From: LMUY01 sp965198565
GTDB taxonomy: Bacteria; Pseudomonadota; Alphaproteobacteria; Acetobacterales; Acetobacteraceae
Length of the DNA stretch: 64,000 nt
Direction of reading: 5' to 3'
Assembly (NCBI GenBank): GCA_965198565.1
Contig: OZ240665.1
Span: forward strand, 3,472,001 to 3,536,000
The number at the start of each line of letters is the position of its first letter. The stretch's first letter is position 1. The notes beneath the pieces were generated by a model. It did not search any database, was not told where the DNA came from, and was given only the letters and a program-made list of their open reading frames with translations. The position numbers were made by a program, and so were the translations under genes. Of the stretch, positions 15,475 through 23,600 are shown one piece after another.

Positions 15475-16995
15475 ATGCCGGGCGACCCGGCGCACTGGGC
15501 CAGCGCGCCCCGGAGCGCCATCGTCGATCTCGGCTCCAACTCCGTGCGCCTGGTGGTGTTCGAGGGCGTCGGCCGCACCCCCGTCGCCATCTTCAACGAG
15601 CGCGCCGTGCTGCGCCTCGGCCGCGGCCTGGAGACCACCGGGCGGCTGAACGAGGAGGGCGTCGCCAACGCCTTGATCGTCATGCACCGCTACGCCGCCA
15701 TCGCCCACGCCATGCGCGCCGACCCGCTCGAGGTGCTCGCCACCGCCGCGGTGCGGGACGCCGCCAATGGCCCGGCGTTCGTCGCCTCGCTGCGCCAGCG
15801 CATGCCCGGCGCCGCCATCCGCATCCTGACCGGGGAGGAGGAGGCGCAGCTTGCCGCGGCGGGCGTGCTGTGCGGCATCCCACAGGCCAGCGGCCTCCTG
15901 GCCGATATCGGCGGCGGCTCGCTCGAGGTGGTGCGCCTGTCTTCGGGCCAGGCCACCGTGTCGCGCACCTTGCCGCTGGGCGTGATCCGCCTGGCCGACC
16001 GCGCCGAGGCCGACCTGGTGCGCGCCCGCGCCATCGCCGAGGCCGACCTCGCCACCGTGCCCTGGCTGTTCGAGGCCCCGGCGCGCGACCTCTATCTCGT
16101 GGGCGGCGCCTGGCGCTCGCTGGCCCGCATCCACATGGCGCAAACCGGCTACCCGCTCGCCATCGTACACCATTACACCATCGACCGCGACGAGGCGCGC
16201 GACCTCACCGGCGTGATCGGCTCGGCCAGCCGGCGCGTGCTGGAGAAGCTGCCGGGAGCGCCGCGGCGCCGGCTGGACGACCTGCCGTATGCCGCCATCG
16301 TGCTCCGCCGCCTGCTGCGGGCGACCGCGCCGCGCCGGGTCGTGTTCAGCGCCAACGGCATCCGCGAGGGCTGGTATATGTCCCGGCTGCCCGCTGGCAC
16401 GGCCGAGCAGGACCCGGTGCTGGCCGCCAGCCAGGACCTGGGCGCCCAGCACGGCCGCGACCCGGCGATGCCCGCGGCCCTCGCCGCCTGGACCGCGGCT
16501 TTGTTCCCCGCGGCAAGCTGGGACGCCGCCCGCCTGCGCCAAGCCGCCTGCCTGTTGTCCGATGTCGGCAGCCACGACCACCCGGAATACCGCGCCGAGA
16601 TGAGCTTCCTGCGCATCCTGCGCCAACCCGGCATCGCGCTGGACCACCATGGCCGCGCCTTCCTGGCCCTCGCGGTGGCCGTGCGCTACGAGGCCGAGCC
16701 CGCGATGCCGTTCCTGCAGTCGGCCTACCAGTTGCTCGACCCCGAGGCAGCCGCGCGCGCGGAGTGCCTCGGCCATGCGATGCGGCTGGCCTACACGCTG
16801 TCGGCCGGCACCCCGGATTTGCTGGCGGACACGGCCCTGCGCGTCGAGCCCGGCCGCCTGCTGCTGACCTTGGCCGAGGGTGGCGGCGCGTTCCAGGGCG
16901 AGGGGGTCGCCCGCCGGCTCGAGCGGCTGGCGACGGCGTTGGGGCTGACTGCGGAAGTCGAGACGATGGCCAACAGGGTGACGCTTGACGTGTGA
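15475..16995 (+). CDS. ppx: Ppx/GppA exopolyphosphatase
   Basis: 506 residues. ASKHA-type ATPase fold: SAIVDLGSNSVRLVVFEG at 13-30 and LLADIGGGSLEVVRLSSG near 142-158 are the two phosphate-binding loops; LTGEEEAQLAAAGV and PLGVIRLADR are family landmarks. C-terminal HD-like helical region. It hydrolyses polyphosphate or pppGpp, opposing ppk immediately upstream. ATG 15475 was taken rather than the in-frame TTG at 15469 that overlaps the ppk stop. Confidence 0.92.
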   Translation: MPGDPAHWASAPRSAIVDLGSNSVRLVVFEGVGRTPVAIFNERAVLRLGRGLETTGRLNEEGVANALIVMHRYAAIAHAMRADPLEVLATAAVRDAANGPAFVASLRQRMPGAAIRILTGEEEAQLAAAGVLCGIPQASGLLADIGGGSLEVVRLSSGQATVSRTLPLGVIRLADRAEADLVRARAIAEADLATVPWLFEAPARDLYLVGGAWRSLARIHMAQTGYPLAIVHHYTIDRDEARDLTGVIGSASRRVLEKLPGAPRRRLDDLPYAAIVLRRLLRATAPRRVVFSANGIREGWYMSRLPAGTAEQDPVLAASQDLGAQHGRDPAMPAALAAWTAALFPAASWDAARLRQAACLLSDVGSHDHPEYRAEMSFLRILRQPGIALDHHGRAFLALAVAVRYEAEPAMPFLQSAYQLLDPEAAARAECLGHAMRLAYTLSAGTPDLLADTALRVEPGRLLLTLAEGGGAFQGEGVARRLERLATALGLTAEVETMANRVTLDV

Positions 16996-17004
16996 GCGCA
17001 TGCT

Positions 17005-17035
17005 CTCCCTCTCCCGTTCTTCACGGGAGAGGGAG
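17005..17035. terminator. Bidirectional terminator hairpin between ppx and RNase D
   Basis: CTCCCTCTCCCGT and ACGGGAGAGGGAG form a perfect 13-bp stem with a 5-base loop in the 49-bp gap between two convergent stop codons. Its arms resemble the CCCTCTCCC repeat family, so this is probably a repeat used as a terminator. Confidence 0.75.
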
Positions 17036-17044
17036 GCTTCAACC

Positions 17045-17698
17045 TCAGTGCGAAAAGATATCCGGCGCCTCATAACCCAGCGCGTCCAACCGCGTCCGCG
17101 CCGGCAGGAACGCAAAGCACGCCTCGGCCAGCTCGAGCCGGCCTTCCCGTCGCAACAGCGCCTCGAGCTTGGCCCACAGCGCGTGCAGATACAGCACGTC
17201 GGACGCAGCGTAGGCGAGCTGCTCCGGCGTCAGCGCCACCGCGCCCCAATCGGACGTCTGCTGCTGCTTGCTGATCTCCACGCCCAGCAGCTCGCGGCAC
17301 AAATCGCGCAGGCCATGCCGGTCGGTGAAGGTGCGCACCAGCTTGGCGGCAATCTTGGTGCAGCGCACCGGCGCCACCGTGATCCCCAGCGTGTACTGCA
17401 AGATGCCGACGTCGAAGCGCGCGAAGTGCATCAGCTTGAGCACCGCCGGGTCGGACAGCAGGCGCTTGAGGTTGGGGCAGTCCGCCCCGGTGCCGCCCAG
17501 CGACGGCGGCACGATCTGCACCAGATGGGCCACGCCGTCGCCGGCCGAGAGCTGCACCAGGCAAAGCCGGTCGCGGTGCCAGTTCAGCCCCATCGTCTCC
17601 GTGTCCACCGCCACCGCCGGGCCGAAATCGACGCCCAATGGCAAATCCCCCTGGTGCAGGTGGATCGTGCCGTTGGGGGCAAACTGGGTGGTGCTCAC
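17045..17698 (-). CDS. rnd: Ribonuclease D-like 3'-5' exonuclease
   Basis: 217 residues. DEDDy exonuclease motifs: AVDTETMGLN (Exo I, D and E), HFARFDVGILQYTLG (Exo II, D), and LAYAASDVLYLHAL (Exo III, Y and D). It lacks the HRDC domains of E. coli RNase D, as is usual for the short alphaproteobacterial version. It would trim tRNA 3' ends; the tRNA-Leu gene lies directly upstream on the same strand. GTG 17698 has GGAG 5 bases upstream; GTG 17704 has no room for an SD. Confidence 0.85.
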   Translation of the reverse strand: MSTTQFAPNGTIHLHQGDLPLGVDFGPAVAVDTETMGLNWHRDRLCLVQLSAGDGVAHLVQIVPPSLGGTGADCPNLKRLLSDPAVLKLMHFARFDVGILQYTLGITVAPVRCTKIAAKLVRTFTDRHGLRDLCRELLGVEISKQQQTSDWGAVALTPEQLAYAASDVLYLHALWAKLEALLRREGRLELAEACFAFLPARTRLDALGYEAPDIFSH

Positions 17699-17711
17699 AT
17701 TCACTCCGCCG

Positions 17712-17798
17712 TGGTGCCCAGGAAAAGACTCGAACTTTCACGTCCTTGCGGACACAGGTACCTGAAACCTGCGCGTCTACCAATTCCGCCACCTGGGC
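17712..17798 (-). tRNA. tRNA-Leu (CAG anticodon)
   Basis: Reads GCCCAGGTGGCGGAATTGGT at its 5' end, anticodon stem CAGGT/ACCTG around the loop TTCAGGT (anticodon CAG), a class II long variable arm TGTCCGCAAGGACG, T loop GTTCGAGTC, and an encoded CCA. The acceptor stem GCCCAGG/CCTGGGC is perfect. Confidence 0.97.
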
Positions 17799-17935
17799 AT
17801 GCACTCGGCGTGCGGTGGAGCGGCGACATAGCGGGCCGGCCCCATGCCGTCAATGGCGCACCGGCCACGCTGCGACGCTTGAGCCCGGCGGCGGCGCCAC
17901 ATATGCAGGGGGCCGCAACAAACAAAGGCTTGGAC

Positions 17936-18886
17936 ATGGTGCAGGAAAAAGTAGCGGCCGTGTTTGGCGGCTCGGGCTTTCTGGGCCGCTACGTGGTCAA
18001 GCGCCTGGCTGCGGCCGGCTACGTCACGCGCGTGGTGGGCCGCAATCCGGTTGGGGCCGGCAATCTTCGGCCGATGGGGCGAGTCGGGCAGATCGTGCCT
18101 CTGTATGCCTCGCTGGCGCATGACGCGACCATCGCCCGTGCCGTCGAAGGCGCCGAACTGGTGGTGAACCTGATCGGCATCCTGGCCGAGCCCCGCCGCG
18201 GGGACTTCACCCGCATCCAGGCCGAGGGCGCCGGGCGCATCGCCACCGCCGCGGCCGCCGCCGGCGCCGCCCGCATGGTGCAGGTGTCCGCCATCGGCGC
18301 CGACCGCGCCAGCCCGAGCGTCTACGCCCGCACCAAGGCCGAGGGCGAAGCGGCGGTGCAGGCGGCCATGCCCCAGGCCACCATCTTGCGCCCCTCGCTG
18401 GTGTTCGGCGCCGAAGACCAGTTCTTCAACCGCTTCGCCGCCCTGGCCCAATACCTGCCGTTCATGCCGGTGATCAGCGGCGACACCAAGATGCAGCCGG
18501 TCTACGTGGGCGACGTGGCGGACGCCGTGCTGCTCGGCCTCACCGAGCCCGGGACGGCCGGCAAGACCTACGAGCTCGGCGGCCCCAAGGTCTGGACCTT
18601 CCGAGACATCCTCGCCTTCATCCTGCGCCAGACGCACCGGCAGCGCCGGCTGGTGGAGATCCCGATGGGCTTGGCGCGGCTGCAGGCGAGCGTCGCCGAG
18701 AAGCTCCCCACCAAGCCGTTCACCCGCGACCAGCTCCTGCTGCTGACCAGGGACAATGTGGTGGCGCCGGGCATGCCGGGCTTGCCGGAACTCGGCATTG
18801 CGCCGACGCCGGTCGAACTGGTGGTGCCGGAATACCTCACGCGGTTTCGGCCCGGCGGTGGCAAACTGGAACGCCTTCCAGCCTAA
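17936..18886 (+). CDS. Complex I NDUFA9-like NAD(P)-binding epimerase
   Basis: 316 residues. Rossmann N terminus VAAVFGGSGFLGRYVVKRLA at 6-25 (GxxGxxG), then NLIGILAEP and MVQVSAIGADRASPSVYARTKAEGE (the SDR Tyr-x-x-x-Lys is YARTK). This matches the complex I NDUFA9 subunit family of atypical short-chain dehydrogenases found in alphaproteobacteria, thought to aid respiratory complex I or quinone biosynthesis. ATG 17936 (MVQEKVAAVFGG) starts just before the Rossmann fold; the longer open frame upstream crosses the tRNA and is not coding. Confidence 0.85.
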   Translation: MVQEKVAAVFGGSGFLGRYVVKRLAAAGYVTRVVGRNPVGAGNLRPMGRVGQIVPLYASLAHDATIARAVEGAELVVNLIGILAEPRRGDFTRIQAEGAGRIATAAAAAGAARMVQVSAIGADRASPSVYARTKAEGEAAVQAAMPQATILRPSLVFGAEDQFFNRFAALAQYLPFMPVISGDTKMQPVYVGDVADAVLLGLTEPGTAGKTYELGGPKVWTFRDILAFILRQTHRQRRLVEIPMGLARLQASVAEKLPTKPFTRDQLLLLTRDNVVAPGMPGLPELGIAPTPVELVVPEYLTRFRPGGGKLERLPA

Positions 18887-18887
18887 A

Positions 18888-18908
18888 GGTCCGAATCGGA
18901 CCTATAAT
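18888..18908 (+). promoter_or_regulatory. Possible gltD promoter with 15-bp palindrome
   Basis: A consensus -10 box TATAAT (18903-18908) directly abuts the palindrome GGTCCGAATCGGACC (18888-18902), which would occupy the spacer and could be an operator, or a terminator for the epimerase gene ending at 18886. No convincing -35 box is seen. Confidence 0.45.
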
Positions 18909-18919
18909 CCGGCAGTTCA

Positions 18920-18964
18920 GCCCCGTTGATTGGAGACGCTGAGCTTTTCTCCAATTATCGGGGC
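18920..18964 (+). promoter_or_regulatory. Structured leader hairpin upstream of gltD
   Basis: GCCCCG...CGGGGC outer arms and ATTGGAG...CTCCAAT inner arms, separated by short symmetric bulges (TTG/TAT), with loop ACGCTGAGCTTTT. It begins about 12 bases after the TATAAT, so it would sit at the very 5' end of a roughly 170-base leader. Confidence 0.5.
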
Positions 18965-19087
18965 AGGGGGGCTGTCCTATCCGCGTGTTTCCTCCTGTTC
19001 ACGCTCGGTTCCCAGCCGTATATCGCGCCAACGGGTGCAGCCAAGGGGGATCGCGCCCGAGGGGAATCGTGCCCAAGGAGACGAGAC

Positions 19088-20518
19088 ATGGCCGACCGCA
19101 TGCTCCAATTCGTCCGCCTGCATCAGCAGACGCCGGAAAAGCGCGCCGTCGCCGAGCGCCGGGAGGACTTCGCCGAAATCTACCGCCGCTTCGACCAGGG
19201 CGCAGCAGCGGCGCAGGCCAGCCGCTGCAGCCAGTGCGGCATTCCGTTCTGCTCGGTGCATTGCCCACTGTCCAACAACATCCCCGATTGGCTGAAGCTC
19301 TGCGCCGAGGGGCGGATGGAGGAGGCCTACGAGGTCAGCTCCGCCACCAACAACTTCCCCGAGATCTGCGGCCGCATCTGCCCGCAGGACCGGCTGTGCG
19401 AGGGCAACTGCGTCATCGAGAAGGGGTTCGAGAGCGTCACCATCGGCGCGGTCGAGCGCCACATCACCGACACCGCCTTCGCCCAAGGCTGGATCCAGCC
19501 GCTGCGCCCGCGCGAGGAGCGGCTGCAATCGGTCGGCATCATCGGCGCCGGGCCGGGCGGCTTGGCGGCGGCGGAAATGCTGCGCGCACGCGGCTACCAG
19601 GTCCATGTCTATGACCGCTACGACCGTGCCGGCGGCCTGATGATCTACGGCATCCCGGGCTTCAAGCTCGAGAAGGAGATCGTGCTGCGCCGCTGGAAGC
19701 TGCTCGAGGACGGCGGCATCCGCTTCCACCTGGGCGCCGGCGTGGGCGAGGGGCTCGAGTTCGCCGACCTGCAGGCCCGCCATGACGCGCTGCTGGTCGC
19801 CACCGGCGTCTACAAGGCGCGCGAGATCGGCGGCCCCGGCGCGGGCTTGGCCGGCATCGTGCCCGCGCTCGACTTCCTGACCGCCTCCAACCGCCACGGC
19901 CTGGGCGACGACGTGCCCGCCTTCACCAGCGGCAAGCTCGACGCGGCCGGCAAGCAGGTGGTGGTGATCGGCGGCGGCGACACCGCGATGGACTGCGTGC
20001 GCACCGCGGTGCGGCAGGGCGCCACCGCGGTGAAGTGCCTCTACCGCCGCGACCAGGCCAACATGCCCGGCTCGATGCGCGAGGTGAAGAACGCGCAGGA
20101 GGAGGGCGTGGAGTTCGTCTGGCTCTCCGCCCCGGACGCCTTCTTGGGCGACGAGCACGTGACCGGCGTGTTGGTGGGCCGCATGCGGCTGGGCATGCCG
20201 GACGCTTCCGGCCGCCGCTCGGTGGAGCCCTCCGGCGAGCGGTTCACGCTCGAGGCCGACCTGGTGATCAAGGCGCTGGGCTTCGACCCGGAGGAGCTGC
20301 CGCGGCTGTGGGGCGTGCCGGGGTTGGAGGTGAGCCGCTGGGGCACCTTGGCGGTGGACCACCGCACCCAGATGACCAACCTGCCCGGCGTATTCGGCGC
20401 CGGCGACATCGTCCGCGGCGCGAGCCTGGTGGTGTGGGCGATCAAGGACGGCCGCGACGCCGCCGCGCAGATGCACGAGTGGCTGCAGGCGCAAACCATG
20501 GCGATCGCGGCGGAGTAG
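19088..20518 (+). CDS. gltD: Glutamate synthase small subunit
   Basis: 476 residues, start ATG 19088 with SD AAGGAG. N-terminal [4Fe-4S] cysteines: CSQCGIPFCSVHCPLSNNIP near 40-60 and CGRICPQDRLCEGNCV near 96-112. FAD site VGIIGAGPGGLAAAEMLRARG near 153; NADPH site VVVIGGGDTAMDCVRTA near 297; final GVFGAGDIVRGASLVVWAI. It passes electrons from NADPH to GltB for glutamate formation from glutamine and 2-oxoglutarate. It precedes gltB by 139 bases of repeat DNA. Confidence 0.95.
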   Translation: MADRMLQFVRLHQQTPEKRAVAERREDFAEIYRRFDQGAAAAQASRCSQCGIPFCSVHCPLSNNIPDWLKLCAEGRMEEAYEVSSATNNFPEICGRICPQDRLCEGNCVIEKGFESVTIGAVERHITDTAFAQGWIQPLRPREERLQSVGIIGAGPGGLAAAEMLRARGYQVHVYDRYDRAGGLMIYGIPGFKLEKEIVLRRWKLLEDGGIRFHLGAGVGEGLEFADLQARHDALLVATGVYKAREIGGPGAGLAGIVPALDFLTASNRHGLGDDVPAFTSGKLDAAGKQVVVIGGGDTAMDCVRTAVRQGATAVKCLYRRDQANMPGSMREVKNAQEEGVEFVWLSAPDAFLGDEHVTGVLVGRMRLGMPDASGRRSVEPSGERFTLEADLVIKALGFDPEELPRLWGVPGLEVSRWGTLAVDHRTQMTNLPGVFGAGDIVRGASLVVWAIKDGRDAAAQMHEWLQAQTMAIAAE

Positions 20519-20533
20519 CCTGCCAGAAGCAGT

Positions 20534-20635
20534 CAAAAGCCCTCTCCCCCTGGGAGAGGGTTGGGTGAGGGGGCCACGCACTCAGCCGCCGTGGGTCGGC
20601 CCCTCACCCTGACCCTCTCCCAGAGGGAGAGGGCA
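20534..20635. repeat. Two facing palindromic repeats between gltD and gltB
   Basis: AAAAGCCCTCTCCCCCTGGG at 20534 and, in reverse orientation, CCCTCACCCTGACCCTCTCC at 20602-20621 followed by CAGAGGGAGAGGGC. The two copies face each other, so the whole 100-bp unit can fold into one long cruciform. It lies within the presumed gltDB transcript. Confidence 0.85.
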
Positions 20636-20657
20636 ATCGAATAGACGGGAGCTTGCC

Positions 20658-23600
20658 ATGGACGACATCGCCGACTGGAACGCCAACGCCGCCCTCCTGC
20701 GCGACACCTACCGCCCGGCCGACGAGCATGACGCTTGCGGCGTCGGCCTGGTCGCCTCGCTCGACGGCACCGCGCGGCGCGACGTGGTGCAGGCCGGCAT
20801 CGATGCCCTCAAAGCCGTCTGGCACCGCGGCGCCGTAGACGCCGACGGCAAGACCGGCGACGGCGCCGGCATCCATGTCGAAATCCCGCAGAACTTCTTC
20901 GCCGACTACATCCAGCGCGGCAGCAGCGCCACGCCCGACGAGCGCATCGCCGTGGGCATGGTGTTCCTGCCCAAGACCGACCTCGCCGCCCAGGAACGCT
21001 GCCGCACCATCGTCGAACTCGAAATCCTGAACTTCGGCCACACCATCTACGGCTGGCGCCAGGTCCCGATCGACGTGCGCTTCATCGGCGAGAAAGCCAA
21101 CGCCACCCGCCCCGAGATCGAGCAGATCATCGTGCGCAACGGCAACGGCGCCGACGAAGCCACCTTCGAGCGCGACCTCTACATCATCCGCCGCCGCATC
21201 GAGAAAGCCGCCATCGCCGCCCAAGTGGCAGACCTCTACGTCTGCTCGCTGTCCTGCCGCTCGATCATCTACAAAGGCATGTTCCTGGCGGCGAACCTCA
21301 CCGACTTCTACCCCGACCTGCTGGACGAGCGCTTCGTCAGCCGCTTCGCCATCTATCACCAGCGCTACTCCACCAACACCTTCCCCACCTGGCGGCTGGC
21401 GCAGCCGTTCCGCATGCTGGCGCATAACGGCGAGATCAACACGCTGTCCGGCAACATCAACTGGATGAAGAGCCACGAAACCCGGCTCTCCGACCCGGCG
21501 CTCAACCCGTATATCGAAGACGTCAAGCCCGTCATCCAGGCCGGCAGCAGCGACACCGCCGCACTCGACAGCGCGTTCGAACTGCTGGTGCGCGCCGGGC
21601 GGGACGCGCCGATGGCCAAGGCACTGCTGATCCCCGCCTCGGTCAGCGTGGACGCCACCATGAAGCAGTCCCACAAGGACATGTTCCTGTACTGCAGCGC
21701 CATCATGGAGCCGTGGGACGGCCCGGCGGCCCTCGCCGCCACCGACGGCCGCTGGGTGCTCGCCGGGCTTGACCGCAACGGCCTGCGCCCGTTGCGCTAC
21801 ACCCTCACCCATACCGGGCTGCTGGTGGTGGGCTCCGAGTCCGGCATGGTGAAGTTCGACGAGCGCGACATCCGCGCCAAGGGCCGCGTCGGCCCGGGGC
21901 AATCCATCGCGGTGGACCTGCAGAGCGGCGAATTCCTCGGCGACGAGGAGGTAAAGGACATGCTGGCCACCCGGCACGACTATGCCGCCTGGGTCCGCCG
22001 CATCACCTCGATCGACAAGATCATCAAGACCGACTGCCCCGAGCCCAGCCTGCTCGAGGGCGAGGCGCTGCGCCGCCGCCAATTGGCCATGGGCATGACG
22101 CTCGAGGAATTGGAACTCATCCTGCACCCAATGGTGGAGGACGCGGCCGAGGCGGTCGGCTCGATGGGGGACGACACGCCGATTGCCGTGCTGTCGGAGA
22201 AATATCGCGGCCTGCACCACTATTTCCGCCAGGCGTTCAGCCAGGTGACCAACCCGCCGATCGACAGCCTGCGCGAGACCCGGGTGATGTCGCTGAAGAC
22301 CCGGCTGGGCAACCTCGGCAACGTGCTCGAGGCCGCCGAGCAGCTCGACCTGCTGCAGCTCGAGAGCCCGGTGCTGTCCAACGCCGAGTTCGCCGCCATG
22401 CAGGGCTACATGGGCCGCAATGCCTGCGTGATCGACTGCACCGTGCCCGTGGTGGACGGCGCGCTGGACCTGCGCGGCGGCATCGAGCGCATCCGGCGCG
22501 AGGCGGAGGAGGGGGTTCGCGCCGGCTGCACCCACATCATCGCCACCGACGAGAACGCCGGGCCGGAGCGCGCCGGCATGCCGATGATCCTGGCCACCGC
22601 CGCGCTCCACACCCACCTGGTGCGCTCCAGCTTGCGCACCTTCACCAGCCTGAACGTGCGCTCGGCCGAGTGCGTCGACGTGCACTGCTTCGCCGTGCTG
22701 ATCGGCGTGGGCGCCACCACGATCAACGCCTACCTGGCGCAGGAAAGCATCCTGGACCGCCAACGCCGCGGGCTGTTCGGCAGCATGATGCCCGGCGACG
22801 CGGTGCGGCGCTACAAGAAGGCAGTCGACAAGGGGCTGCTGAAGGTGATGTCCAAGATGGGCATCTCGGTGATCTCCTCCTATCGCGGCGGCTACAATTT
22901 CGAGGCGATCGGCCTGTCGCGCGCGCTGGTGGCGGAGTTCTTCCCCGGCATGCAGTCGCGCATCAGCGGCATCGGCGTGCCCGGCATCGCGCGAAACGTG
23001 CTGGCCCTGCACAAAAACGCCTGGGACCGCGACGCGCTCGCCCTGCCGGTGGGCGGGCTCTACAAGTTCCGCCGCCGCGGCGAGACGCACGCCTTCGAGG
23101 GCAGCCTGATCCACACGCTGCAGACCGCCGTCGCCAATGACAGCTTCCAGACCTACATGCGCTACAGCGAGGCGGTGCGCCGCCAGCCCCCCGTGGCCCT
23201 GCGCGACCTGCTCGACTTCACCGAGGGACACACGGCGATCCCGGTGGACGAGGTCGAGAGCATCACCGAGATCCGCAAGCACCTGCTGGCGCCGGGCATC
23301 TCCTTGGGCGCGCTCAGCCCGGAGGCGCACGAGACGCTCGCCATCGCCATGAACCGCATCGGCGCGCGGTCCGACAGCGGCGAGGGCGGCGAGGATAGCT
23401 CCCGCTACAAGCCGCGCAAGAACGGCGACAACGCCAATTCCGCCATCAAGCAGATCTCGTCGGGCCGTTTCGGCGTCACCGCCGAGTATCTGAACGCATG
23501 CTCCGAGATCGAGATCAAGGTCGCCCAAGGCGCCAAGCCGGGCGAGGGCGGGCAGCTCCCCGGCTTCAAGGTGACCGAGCTGATCGCCAAGCTGCGGCAC

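Noticed and set aside
15310..17115. 601-codon minus-strand frame opposite ppx
   Set aside because: Shadow frame; the plus-strand Ppx/GppA motifs settle the coding strand.
17712..17798. tRNA-Leu as an attachment site of an integrated element
   Set aside because: No integrase gene and no repeat of the tRNA 3' end found elsewhere in the window; neighbours are core genes.
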